A stretch of DNA of 32,456 nt, taken from assembly GCA_043777595.1 (NCBI GenBank), contig JAYWHT010000097.1, positions 1 through 32,456 on the forward strand, written 5' to 3'. The notes under the pieces were generated by a model. The model was not told where the DNA came from. It worked only from the letters and a program-made list of their open reading frames with translations, and ran no database searches. Positions 7,754 to 15,913 of this stretch are shown in pieces. The translations under genes were made by a program, and so were the position numbers. Origin of the DNA: JAYVJH01 sp043777595 (GTDB taxonomy: Bacteria; Bacteroidota; Bacteroidia; Cytophagales; Spirosomataceae). How positions within the stretch are numbered: the stretch's first letter is position 1; every line of letters begins with the position of its first letter.

Positions 7754-8140
7754 ATGATTTCAGCTATTACCGAAGGTGTCAAAGTCAGTGTATTGACCGA
7801 ATACCAGTCGGCCTACTCAAATCCCATGCAGGCGCATTTTGTGTTTACCTACAAAATTGCAATCGAAAACCACAGCGACCATACCATCAAGCTATTGAGG
7901 CGGCACTGGTTGATATTTGACTCAAATGGCACACTGCGTGAAGTCGAGGGCGAAGGCGTGGTTGGCGTACAGCCTGTACTTGAGCCAGGCGAAGTGCATG
8001 AGTATGTATCGGGTTGTAATTTACAGACGAGTATGGGCAAAATGCTGGGAACTTACCAAATGGAGCGGCTGATAGACGGCCGGCTATTTGATGTAACAAT
8101 TCCTGAGTTTATGATGATTCCGCCTTTCCAGCTCAACTAA
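7754..8140 (+). CDS. apaG: ApaG (DUF525) protein
   Basis: The 128-aa length equals that of ApaG proteins. The fibronectin-III-like family signature is complete: FVFTYKIAIEN near the start, RHWLIFDSNG in the middle, then EGEGVVGVQPVLEPGE, YVSGCNLQTSMGKMLGTYQM and an IPEFMMIPP tail. ApaG was linked genetically to cobalt/magnesium phenotypes and Ap4A in enterobacteria, but its molecular role is still unclear. It is cytoplasmic. The methyltransferase starts three bases behind its stop codon, so the two genes form one transcription unit under the promoter at 7654-7684. Confidence 0.93.
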   Translation: MISAITEGVKVSVLTEYQSAYSNPMQAHFVFTYKIAIENHSDHTIKLLRRHWLIFDSNGTLREVEGEGVVGVQPVLEPGEVHEYVSGCNLQTSMGKMLGTYQMERLIDGRLFDVTIPEFMMIPPFQLN

Positions 8141-8143
8141 ACG

Positions 8144-8926
8144 ATGCTCATCAAATCTTTACTTTCGTACCTCTTTACGGCTCAAAACCAGCATGGCCTC
8201 CACTCGCCGTTTGTTTATGATTTATATTCAAAAACAATTCGTAAAGACAATTCAGAGCCTGTTTTTGAGTCTATCTTGGGTGTTCGTACTGCCATGTTTG
8301 GTAGCCGTCGGTCAATACAAATAACCGATTTTGGGGCAGGCTCAAAAGTCAATCAAGCTACTGTTCGGGACGTTCGAGACATAGCCCGACATTCAGAAAA
8401 ACCCCCCAGATTAGGGCGGCTTTTTTATAGATTGATTCAGCGATTTGAACACAAGACAATTTTTGACCTTGGTACATCACTCGGGCTTACGACTCTTTAC
8501 TTGGCTTCGGCCAACGACAGCAGTAGAGTCATTACGTTTGAAGGTTGTCCCCAAACGGCAGCCATAGCCAATGCTAACTTTGAGCAGCTAAATCTTAAAA
8601 ATATAGAAACAGTAATTGGTAACATTGATAAAACTTTACCGCAACAAGTAGCTGACTGCGAAGCGATTGACTTTGCGTTTTTTGATGCCAATCATCGCTA
8701 CGAGCCAACGATTAGGTACTTTGAGACTTGCTTAGAAAAAGCCCACGAGGGCAGCTTATTTGTGTTTGACGACATTCACTGGTCGCATGAAATGGAGGCT
8801 GCTTGGCAGGTCATCAAGGCACACCCGTCGGTAACGGTTACCATTGATTTGCTGTGGGTGGGGTTGGTGTTTTTTAAAAAGACACAACCCAAACAAGATT
8901 TTACGCTTAGGTTTGGGTTGTGGTAA
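8144..8926 (+). CDS. class I SAM-dependent methyltransferase
   Basis: The 260-aa protein has a Rossmann-type methyltransferase core in its second half. TIFDLGTSLGLTTLYLA (about residues 106-122) is the SAM-binding motif I, VITFEG supplies the acidic residue for the ribose, and DFAFFDANHRYEPTIRYFE resembles the motif after strand 4 of O-methyltransferases, with DDIHW further on. The N-terminal 100 residues (HGLHSPFVYDLY) are a conserved Bacteroidota extension. The acceptor substrate is unknown. It lies three bases behind apaG and is probably translated with it; the order apaG-methyltransferase gives no clear clue to substrate. Confidence 0.8.
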   Translation: MLIKSLLSYLFTAQNQHGLHSPFVYDLYSKTIRKDNSEPVFESILGVRTAMFGSRRSIQITDFGAGSKVNQATVRDVRDIARHSEKPPRLGRLFYRLIQRFEHKTIFDLGTSLGLTTLYLASANDSSRVITFEGCPQTAAIANANFEQLNLKNIETVIGNIDKTLPQQVADCEAIDFAFFDANHRYEPTIRYFETCLEKAHEGSLFVFDDIHWSHEMEAAWQVIKAHPSVTVTIDLLWVGLVFFKKTQPKQDFTLRFGLW

Positions 8927-8968
8927 AACTAATATTCAGGCACTGATAGACACCTATAATTAGGTCTT

Positions 8969-9748
8969 TTAGCTTACTTTTCCCATCACATATAGTTCTG
9001 CAAGTGTGGGCGATGGGCTACCGCCTTTTTTCTCTAACGTTACGGCAAAGGCATCGGCACGGGTGGCGAGTTTCATTTTTTGAAGTGAGTCATTGACATC
9101 AAATACACCCAGATCTACTGGCTTGCCGTCCACCAATGCCCAAAGTTGGTATTGCTTGTCGGAGTCAGGTACTGGCAACGAGTTTACGCTGAGGCTTACT
9201 TCCTTGGTAGTAGCGTTCCAGACTACCCTGACCGAACTATTGGGCGATTTGTCCAAACCTTTGAGGGTTACAAATTGGTTATCGGCCTTGTTTAATGTTG
9301 CTATGAGGCTCGATTTCTGGTTTAACTCGGTCGATTGTAGTGCTATCGTTGAGTTTAAGTCCTCTATTTTTCCATTAGAATATACTCCAAAGCCTACCAT
9401 AACTACCACTGCTGCTGCTGCCACCCAACCCCACTGAAACGGTTGTTCGGTGGTTTTTGTCTTTGAATTAAGAGCAATAATCGGTGTTTCTGTCTTTATG
9501 TCCGTCTGTGGTGCTTCGTCTTTGATTTCTAATTGTGCCATCAGCTTCGCTTTCATACTTGCGGGTGCTTTGACGGCCTCGGCCATGGTAAAGCGTTCTA
9601 ATGCAACTTCAAGGCTATTTAGCTCGGCTTGCAACTCGGGGTATATTTTAGAAAGGCACTCTACTTCTCTACGTTCCTGGTCCGAAACGTTACCACTCAG
9701 GTAGTCTTCCAAGACCCCCGACTGTATGTATGTTGTTGTGTTAATCAT
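8969..9748 (-). CDS. RskA-type anti-sigma factor
   Basis: This 259-aa single-pass membrane protein follows the anti-sigma layout. A cytoplasmic N-terminal part (about 1-100) with IQSGVLEDYLSGNVSDQER is the sigma-binding region. One membrane helix lies at about 107-124, then a short coiled segment, then a periplasmic RskA-like domain with SVRVVWNATTKEVSLSVNSLP and YQLWALVDGKPVDLG. It should hold the neighbouring ECF sigma factor inactive until an envelope signal releases it. The start at 9748 is firm: its ATG overlaps the sigma stop codon as ATGA, a sign of translational coupling. The longer open frame up to 9934 reads through the sigma gene and is not real. Confidence 0.88.
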   Translation of the reverse strand: MINTTTYIQSGVLEDYLSGNVSDQERREVECLSKIYPELQAELNSLEVALERFTMAEAVKAPASMKAKLMAQLEIKDEAPQTDIKTETPIIALNSKTKTTEQPFQWGWVAAAAVVVMVGFGVYSNGKIEDLNSTIALQSTELNQKSSLIATLNKADNQFVTLKGLDKSPNSSVRVVWNATTKEVSLSVNSLPVPDSDKQYQLWALVDGKPVDLGVFDVNDSLQKMKLATRADAFAVTLEKKGGSPSPTLAELYVMGKVS

Positions 9749-10284
9749 TGTCCAAAAATTTTTCTTAAATCCTGTAATGCTGACCTGATGCGCGTCTTGA
9801 CCGTTCCGAGTGGCATGGCCAGCTCTTTTGCAGTTTCTTCGTGTGTGTAGCCACCCCAATATACCATCTGAATGAGTTGTTGTTGTTCGGGCTTCAAACG
9901 TCCAACAACCTGCTGTAAGTCTGATACCTGCCAATCTTCTTCTGGTTTTTGGTCGTTCTCGATTGTATGTACGGAATCATCAAGGTCTTGGATTTCAAGC
10001 CGTTTGATTCGTAGATAATCAATAGTACTATTTCGGGCAATGCTGAGCATCCAGGTAAAGAGCCGCCCCTTACCTACCTCATATTGCTGTACGTTTTTCC
10101 AGATTTTGACAAATATCTCTTGTGCCAAATCCTGAGCTACGTCTTCATTGCGTACCATCTTTAACACAGCGCCGTAGAGGGCATCTGAGTAGTTGTCATA
10201 AAGATAGTTGAATGCTTTGGTGTCTTGTTTTTTTAACATTTCCACAAGTTCACTCTCGGCATAGTGTAGTTTTTTTAGAGCCAT
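9745..10284 (-). CDS. ECF RNA polymerase sigma factor
   Basis: The 179-aa length is normal for an ECF sigma factor. Region 2 (about residues 22-95) includes YDNYSDALYGAVLKMV, then DLAQEIFVKIWKN and FTWMLSIARNSTIDYLR. Region 4 (about 125-175) has LKPEQQQLIQMVYWGGYTHEE followed by the helix-turn-helix PLGTVKTRIRSAL. The start at 10284 gives the usual short N-terminus; an upstream in-frame ATG at 10422 would add 46 residues unlike the family. It is coupled to the anti-sigma gene by a 4-base overlap. The divergent gene at 10429 and the globin behind it are plausible targets, since anti-sigma/ECF pairs often control neighbours, but no promoter motif could be matched. Confidence 0.93.
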   Translation of the reverse strand: MALKKLHYAESELVEMLKKQDTKAFNYLYDNYSDALYGAVLKMVRNEDVAQDLAQEIFVKIWKNVQQYEVGKGRLFTWMLSIARNSTIDYLRIKRLEIQDLDDSVHTIENDQKPEEDWQVSDLQQVVGRLKPEQQQLIQMVYWGGYTHEETAKELAMPLGTVKTRIRSALQDLRKIFGQ

Positions 10285-10428
10285 ACAGGGGTTTAATTGA
10301 AACACTAATATATACGTTAGAAACGGGCAATAATATTTTTCAACTGTTTTTTTTATAAAAATGTTCAAATTCAAAATCCAAAAACCCTTAACTAATCGTA
10401 GATAGGAGCAAATAAACGACAAAATAGT

Positions 10429-10848
10429 ATGAACAAAGCAACAAAAATATGTCTCTATTCGACTGCTGCCCTGTTTGGTAGCTTTGTAGTATATGCCAAC
10501 TTAGAGCCTGCGCCACTACACGCCAGAGCAGTACCTGTAACAATGACTATATTGAGGGTAAACAATGAACTACCACAAACTAAATATGACGAAGTAAGGC
10601 GAAACATTGAAACAGAGACAGGCGTAACGGCGTGTGCTGCCAATGCCGAAAACAAAATTGTGAGTATCACGTTTGACCCCGAAAAAAGCACTATTCTGGC
10701 CTTACAAGAAAAGGTTGCTCAAATTACAAAAAGTACAGTTGAGAAAGCTGTCTTTGAAAACGTATCATCGTCGGGCCCTCAATGTCCAGTCCCCCAAGAG
10801 TATATTATTGCCTTTGAAAGAGTCAAATATGCTTTTTGTTTCAGATAA
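10429..10848 (+). CDS. small membrane-anchored or exported HMA-like protein without CxxC
   Basis: The 139-aa product begins with a hydrophobic segment (about residues 8-24, LYSTAALFGSFVVYANL). Residues about 38-105 have the rhythm of a heavy-metal-associated fold: VTMTILRVNN, a helix with YDEVRRNIETETGV, then KIVSITFDPEKST, a second helix LQEKVAQITKST, and VEKAVFE. The metal-binding CxxC of that fold is absent; single Cys residues occur at about 64, 118 and 137. Family is therefore uncertain. It is divergent from the ECF sigma gene, with 144 bases between, and is followed 68 bases later by a lipoprotein truncated haemoglobin. A link to redox or metal stress is inference from these neighbours. 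Confidence 0.6.
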   Translation: MNKATKICLYSTAALFGSFVVYANLEPAPLHARAVPVTMTILRVNNELPQTKYDEVRRNIETETGVTACAANAENKIVSITFDPEKSTILALQEKVAQITKSTVEKAVFENVSSSGPQCPVPQEYIIAFERVKYAFCFR

Positions 10849-10916
10849 TAATCTTTCAGTTACACAATCTTATAGTTTCATTTATTTTTTCACTTTTTTT
10901 TAATCAATTACAAACC

Positions 10917-11390
10917 ATGAAAAAAACATTTTTCATACTCACAGTAGGCTTAGCCTCTTTGATGATGAGTTGTGCCAAAGAAGACACAACTCCTGCACCA
11001 GTAGTGCAAACACTTTATGACCGCCTTGGCGGACTTCCAGCTATCTCGGCAGTGGTAGATCAGTTTATCTCTAACGTTGCCGCAGATCCTAAAATGTTGC
11101 GTACATTCAAGCCACTTTTGGAAGATGTAGGCAAAGGCAAAACAGGTGGCTTGACTGCCCTTCGCAACAACTTGATTGACCAAATTGGCGAAGCAGCCGG
11201 TGGCCCGTTGAGATACAAAGGCAAGGACATGGTAACTGCCCACAAAGGTATGAACATTACCGAAGATGAGTTTGGCGCATTGGTCAATGACTTGATATTG
11301 TCGTTGGATAAATTTAAAGTACCTGCTACCGAAAAGGGAGAGTTGCTCGGTGTATTGGGCGGCCTAAAAGGACAGATTGTAGGAAAATAA
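10917..11390 (+). CDS. lipoprotein group 1 truncated haemoglobin
   Basis: The 157-aa protein has a type II signal peptide ending in LMMSC, with Cys19 as lipid anchor, so it is predicted to sit in an envelope membrane. Behind a short linker (about 20-32) comes a truncated globin: TLYDRLGGLPAISAVVDQF is the standard N-terminal helix pair, MVTAHKGMNITEDEFGALV contains the proximal haem-ligand His, and the rest fits the length of group 1 globins. Most of this family are cytosolic, so the lipid anchor is noteworthy. Possible roles are oxygen, NO or redox sensing at the cell surface. The start at 10917 was chosen because the longer frame from 10836 would hide the lipobox inside the protein. A strong terminator follows. 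Confidence 0.85.
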   Translation: MKKTFFILTVGLASLMMSCAKEDTTPAPVVQTLYDRLGGLPAISAVVDQFISNVAADPKMLRTFKPLLEDVGKGKTGGLTALRNNLIDQIGEAAGGPLRYKGKDMVTAHKGMNITEDEFGALVNDLILSLDKFKVPATEKGELLGVLGGLKGQIVGK

Positions 11391-11416
11391 TCACATTCGT
11401 AGAGGGGTCTGATTTG

Positions 11417-11451
11417 ACAGCCGTACCGAGTTTTCGGTATGGCTGTTTTTT
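11417..11451 (+). terminator. rho-independent terminator after the globin gene
   Basis: ACAGCCGTACCGA (11417-11429) pairs with TCGGTATGGCTGT (11434-11446), 13 bp including one G-U pair, with a short loop, followed by TTTTTTGTTTT. Confidence 0.85.
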
Positions 11452-11545
11452 GTTTTAAATCTACCCTAATCTATTGGCTAAGACAAAAAATATTGTTAAG
11501 TTGTCGGAGAAGTACTTATTTTTACTCCCAAATCACGAAAACTAT

Positions 11546-13510
11546 ATGAAATTACGTCAAATCGGTACTGTTGTTGCGCTACTTTTTAGTTGTTTTGGGG
11601 CTTCGGCGCAGCAGTATATTATTCAACAACTTACTGGCAAACAGACCTTTAATGCCCAGATTAGTGCCATGACCGAAACCGAAAAAAAAGAATCGGGGGT
11701 GATGTTACAAAACAAGATTTTTATTGAATACGACTTTGACTCTACTGGGCGGCTGGCTTGTTTTGAGGGTGTCGTCAAGCGAGTGCATATCAATGACAAT
11801 AAAGCGGTTGAGCTTTTCAACAAAATCACGTTGCCAGTACCCAACCCAACCGATTTGTTATATCTCAAAGCCCGTAGTATATCGGTGGCGGGGGTTGTCA
11901 AGGAGGTGGGTATAGAGTCTGTCAAAGACATTGACGAGCAAGGCCGTACTTTTAAGATACTGGCCGTTGAGGGTTTGGAAGTTGGCGGTGAGCTTGAGTA
12001 TGTGGCTGTTTATCGTAAAAATAGTGCCGTTTTTGGGTCTGAAATTTTACAAAGCGAAGTACCAATTAAGCACACTGACTTTCGGATTATTTCGCCGTCA
12101 TATCTACAATTTGAAGCAAAAGTATATAACAACCCAGCCATTACCCAGATAGATACAGCGGCTATGATTAGGATTGTGAGTATAAAAATCAATGACATTA
12201 AGCCAATAACCGAAGAAAAATATGCCAATCTACGAGCCAATCTCGTTAGGGCAGACTATAAACTGTCGTACAACGTAAGCCGTGGCGAGCAGCGGCTCTA
12301 TACTTGGCAAGAAGCAGCCGATACGTTTTATGACTACCTAACAACTGGCGAAGAAGAATCCCGAAAGGCGATTGAGGTATTTGTAGTAAAACAAAAAATA
12401 AAAGGGCTACCACCAGAGGCGGCCATCAGAGCCATTGAAAACTACGTCAAAACCAATATTGCCGTCAAAGAAGACACCCAGACCGAATCAGCGGAGCAGG
12501 TACTCAAAAACCAATACGCAACCGAGGCGGGTGTGGTTAGGTTTTATGCTTCGGCTTTGAAGGCTCTAAAAATACCGTTTGAAATAGTGGTAGGCAACGA
12601 CCGCACGAAGGTGGCGATTGATAAGGATTTTGAATGTTGGAGTGGCTTAGATAAATATTTATTGTACTTCCCAACAACCAAAAAATATTTAGATCCTACC
12701 AATTTGTTTTGTAGATATGGGCTAATTGACCAAAATCTTGAAGGCAATAATGCGTTGTTTATTGAGTCCAAAAAAATGTCTAATGGTCTGAGCGAAGTCA
12801 AAGGGGAGATTCGGTTTGTGCCTTTTTCGACACCAGCCACCAACCGTGACGACATGACGGCTAACGTAACGTTTTCGACAACCTTTGACCAGATTCAGGG
12901 ACGAATAGAGCGTAGCATGTCAGGCCAGATGGCTATATTACGGGTTTATTATTACATTACTAAGGCAGCAGAAGACCGCAAAAAATTAACAGACTTTTAT
13001 CTTAAACAACTACTAAAACCCGATGCCGTTTATAGTAACGTAACTTTCAAGAATACAAACGTATTGACCAACGAAGCTGATAAGCCCTTTGTAATTGGCT
13101 CAGATGTGGCGTTGAAGAGTATCGTTGAGCGTGCAGGTAAAAAATATTTGTTTAAGGTAGGCGAACTCATCGGGCCGCAGGTTGAGATGTACAACGAAGG
13201 GCCACGCCAATACCCTGTCGATATGGGCAATGCCCACAGCTATCACCGAGTACTCAAAATCAAGATTCCGGCAGGCTATAAAATATCGGGTGGTCTCGAA
13301 ACCATTGATAGGAGCATCACAGATGGGCAGACCAAACCGCAAATGGGTTTTGTGTCAAGTCATAAATTACTGAAAGACATACTGACGATAACAGTAGATG
13401 AGTTTTACCAGCAAACACAGTTGCCAGTGTCGGTTTATGATACTTTTCAGAAAGTAATCAACGCCGCTGCCGACTTCAATAAGACTACACTGATTTTGGA
13501 AAAATTGTAA
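11546..13510 (+). CDS. DUF3857/transglutaminase-fold exported protein, active site apparently degenerate
   Basis: This 654-aa protein starts with a signal peptide (LRQIGTVVALLFSCFGASAQ). Residues about 25-250 form a DUF3857-like beta-rich N-terminal domain. Residues about 280-400 have the layout of a transglutaminase core with IRAIENYVKTNIAVKED and later VRFYASALKALKIPFEIVVGNDR, where active family members carry a Cys in a C.D.A motif before the helix; here that position reads ATEAGV. The expected catalytic His in an NH or DHV context before the LDPT loop (KYLDPTN) is also not seen. The protein is thus probably a binding or structural member. The start at 11546 places the signal peptide first. 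It stands between a terminator and the radical SAM gene, 70 bases on. Confidence 0.65.
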   Translation: MKLRQIGTVVALLFSCFGASAQQYIIQQLTGKQTFNAQISAMTETEKKESGVMLQNKIFIEYDFDSTGRLACFEGVVKRVHINDNKAVELFNKITLPVPNPTDLLYLKARSISVAGVVKEVGIESVKDIDEQGRTFKILAVEGLEVGGELEYVAVYRKNSAVFGSEILQSEVPIKHTDFRIISPSYLQFEAKVYNNPAITQIDTAAMIRIVSIKINDIKPITEEKYANLRANLVRADYKLSYNVSRGEQRLYTWQEAADTFYDYLTTGEEESRKAIEVFVVKQKIKGLPPEAAIRAIENYVKTNIAVKEDTQTESAEQVLKNQYATEAGVVRFYASALKALKIPFEIVVGNDRTKVAIDKDFECWSGLDKYLLYFPTTKKYLDPTNLFCRYGLIDQNLEGNNALFIESKKMSNGLSEVKGEIRFVPFSTPATNRDDMTANVTFSTTFDQIQGRIERSMSGQMAILRVYYYITKAAEDRKKLTDFYLKQLLKPDAVYSNVTFKNTNVLTNEADKPFVIGSDVALKSIVERAGKKYLFKVGELIGPQVEMYNEGPRQYPVDMGNAHSYHRVLKIKIPAGYKISGGLETIDRSITDGQTKPQMGFVSSHKLLKDILTITVDEFYQQTQLPVSVYDTFQKVINAAADFNKTTLILEKL

Positions 13511-13580
13511 GAAATGGCTAATCTTAATCAACTACAATGTTTCTTGTTATCCGTTTTGCGCCCTTTATTATTCACCACTC

Positions 13581-14609
13581 ATGAACAACAACCTGACCGA
13601 CGGCCTTAATTTTGTGTCTAAGCTCACACCCAAACGAATCTGGAACGCCGTCAAGGTTTTGAGTAGTTATTACGAATCAAAGTTTACGGGGCGGGCTGTT
13701 CAGCGTGGGCTACCGATAAGTATTTCGTTTGAGCCTACGACCTCGTGTAACTTGCGCTGCCCCGAGTGTCCAAGTGGGTTGCGGTCGTTTACAAGGCCAA
13801 TTGGTATGCTACCCGATGATTTGTTCAAAAAAACGATTGACGAACTATCTGACACGTTGTTGTATTTGATTTTTTATTTTCAAGGCGAGCCATATCTACA
13901 CCCTCGTTTTTTGGATTTAGTCAAATACGCCTCTCAAAAAAAAATCTATACCGCTACCTCGACCAACGCCCATTATCTGAACGAAACGCTGGCTCGCAAA
14001 ACAGTACAAAGTGGCCTCGACCGCCTTATAGTTTCGATTGATGGCACAACGCAAGACGTTTATGAGCAATATAGAGTAGGCGGTAAGTTAGAAAAAGTAC
14101 TCGAGGGCACTCGCAATATCATCAAAGCAAAACAAGAACTAAAATCGAAAACGCCACACGTAGTTTTTCAGTTTTTGGTAGTGCGCCCCAACGAACATCA
14201 GATTGACGATGTATTTAAGTTGGCCAAAGAACTCGGCGTGGACGAAGTTGGTCTAAAAACAGCGCAAATATATGACTACCAAAACGGAAATGACCTGATG
14301 CCAACCATCAATAAATATTCTCGCTACGCCCCCAAAACAGACGGTACATATCAGATAAAAAACGCATTGGACGATAGTTGCTGGAAAATGTGGCACTCGT
14401 GCGTTATCACTTGGAACGGTAAAGTTGTGCCTTGTTGCTTTGACAAAGATGCTCACTATCAACTTGGTGATGTGTCTCAGACTCGATTTAGAGATTTATG
14501 GTATGGTAAGGCGTATCAGAGTTTTAGGAAGTCGTTGGTACGGTCTCGGTCTGAAATCGAAATGTGTAAAAACTGTACCGAAGGCACAAAAGTATGGGCT
14601 GAAGATTAG
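13581..14609 (+). CDS. radical SAM/SPASM domain protein
   Basis: The 342-aa enzyme has the CxxxCxxC motif of the radical SAM iron-sulphur cluster at Cys56, Cys60 and Cys63 (TSCNLRCPECPSG). A TIM-barrel-like core follows, with FQGEPYLHP in place of the usual GGEP motif and STNAHYLNE. The C-terminal SPASM domain binds auxiliary clusters through Cys267, Cys274, Cys285, Cys286, Cys329 and Cys332 (SCWKMWHSC, VVPCCFD and CKNC). SPASM enzymes modify peptides, proteins or carbohydrates. No short precursor peptide is evident next to it, so the substrate is open. A TTATTCACCACTCAT stretch of the dispersed repeat type lies directly in front of its start codon. Confidence 0.88.
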   Translation: MNNNLTDGLNFVSKLTPKRIWNAVKVLSSYYESKFTGRAVQRGLPISISFEPTTSCNLRCPECPSGLRSFTRPIGMLPDDLFKKTIDELSDTLLYLIFYFQGEPYLHPRFLDLVKYASQKKIYTATSTNAHYLNETLARKTVQSGLDRLIVSIDGTTQDVYEQYRVGGKLEKVLEGTRNIIKAKQELKSKTPHVVFQFLVVRPNEHQIDDVFKLAKELGVDEVGLKTAQIYDYQNGNDLMPTINKYSRYAPKTDGTYQIKNALDDSCWKMWHSCVITWNGKVVPCCFDKDAHYQLGDVSQTRFRDLWYGKAYQSFRKSLVRSRSEIEMCKNCTEGTKVWAED

Positions 14610-14621
14610 GATAGTTTTTAG

Positions 14622-14664
14622 ATTTCGTATAATTTGCATTATATTTATGCAAATTATACGAAAT
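14622..14664. promoter_or_regulatory. perfect 18-bp inverted repeat directly before a start codon
   Basis: ATTTCGTATAATTTGCAT (14622-14639) is perfectly repeated in inverse at 14647-14664, around a 7-base loop TATATTT. The right arm ends two bases before the ATG at 14666. As DNA it could be an operator for a dimeric regulator; as RNA it would form a stem that covers the ribosome landing site. It also contains TATAAT-like and TATATTT stretches. There is no T-run behind it, so a terminator for the radical SAM gene is less likely. Confidence 0.7.
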
Positions 14665-14665
14665 T

Positions 14666-15847
14666 ATGTACCAGCGAAAGTTGTTTTTGGAATTGATAGC
14701 CCATTTGCCCAAAAAACAGGTAACGGTCATTACGGGCATGAGGCGTGTAGGCAAATCAACGGCTTTGCAATATTTACTTAGCCAAACAGCACACAACAAC
14801 AAACTGTATTTAGACTTTGAACGAGTCGAAAACCGGGCTTTGTTCAATCGGTCTTCCTACAACGACATTGAACGTGGCCTTGTGTCGCTGGGCTTAGATC
14901 TGGGTAAGCCCGCCGTAGTAGCCCTCGACGAAATCCAGTTAGTTCCCAACAGCGTGAGCGTCATCAAAAGTTTGTACGATAGCTACCAGATAAAATTTTT
15001 GGTAACGGGGTCAAGTTCGTTTTATTTAAAAAATCATTTTGCCGAAAGTTTGGCAGGCCGTAAACAAATCTTTGAGATGTGGCCTTTAGATTTTGAAGAA
15101 TTTTTACAGTTTAAAAACATTGATTCAGGCCGCATACAGCCCGAACGCCAACGGAAATTTTTGTTTACCTATTATGACCTTTGGCAGGGCTATTATGAAG
15201 AGTTTATACAGTTTGGAGGATTTCCAGAGGTGGTATTGGCCGGCAGCCCCAAAGACAAAGTTGAGTACCTTAAAGACATTCTTAATGCCTACATAGAGCT
15301 TGACATCAAGCTGTTATCGGACTTTTCGGTGAGCGACAGTTTATATAAATTGATATTGTTGTTGAGCAATCGGGTTGGTTCTCGAATAGATTATTCTAAA
15401 ATAGCAAGCCTCGTTGGCCTCAATCGAAATAAAATAAAAGATTACCTGCATTTGCTCGAATATACCTATTTTATTCGTACCATTACGCCCTTTACGGGCG
15501 GCATAGACAAAGAAATTACGAAGCAACCAAAGTTGTATTTTTCTGACACAGGGCTTCTCAATATTTGTGGGCAAGTGAGTAGTGGTGCTATCTTTGAAAA
15601 TGCGATTGCCAACCAGTTGGCTCGTTTGGGAAAACTACAATATTTTGAACAAAGCGCAGGCACTGAAATAGATTTTATATTGGACAGACAAGCGGCTTTT
15701 GAAGTAAAAGAAACGGCCAGCCAGCACGACCTAAGAGTATTATCTGAACGATCGAAGCTACTAACAATAGACAACTACCAGCTCGTTGGCAGGCACAAAC
15801 CAGCCAGCGGGTTCGAGGATTTTGTCTGGGGTGGTACTATTTTTTAA
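14666..15847 (+). CDS. AAA ATPase with DUF4143 domain
   Basis: The 393-aa protein has a P-loop ATPase domain at the N-terminus: Walker A GMRRVGKST at residues 24-32, Walker B VVALDEIQ ending at 91, and a sensor-like VTGSSSFYL at about 112-120. The middle (about 200-300) is a winged-helix-like region (DYSKIASLVGLNRNKIKDYLHLLEYT split by short loops), and the C-terminal DUF4143 part has EIDFILD and AAFEVKE, resembling a PD-(D/E)XK nuclease-type core. These ATPases are widespread, poorly understood, and often turn up as single accessory genes. A start at 14666 is preferred because it directly gives the conserved N-terminus. The long inverted repeat just before it is its most striking feature. 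Confidence 0.88.
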   Translation: MYQRKLFLELIAHLPKKQVTVITGMRRVGKSTALQYLLSQTAHNNKLYLDFERVENRALFNRSSYNDIERGLVSLGLDLGKPAVVALDEIQLVPNSVSVIKSLYDSYQIKFLVTGSSSFYLKNHFAESLAGRKQIFEMWPLDFEEFLQFKNIDSGRIQPERQRKFLFTYYDLWQGYYEEFIQFGGFPEVVLAGSPKDKVEYLKDILNAYIELDIKLLSDFSVSDSLYKLILLLSNRVGSRIDYSKIASLVGLNRNKIKDYLHLLEYTYFIRTITPFTGGIDKEITKQPKLYFSDTGLLNICGQVSSGAIFENAIANQLARLGKLQYFEQSAGTEIDFILDRQAAFEVKETASQHDLRVLSERSKLLTIDNYQLVGRHKPASGFEDFVWGGTIF

Positions 15848-15913
15848 ATTTTCGACTATCAGTTAGTCTCAACTATAACACAAAACCATTATTGCCCCCA
15901 AACCCAAACCACA

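Noticed and set aside
9749..9934. N-terminal extension of the anti-sigma gene
   Set aside because: It reads through the end of the sigma gene in another frame; the ATGA overlap at 9745-9748 marks the real start.
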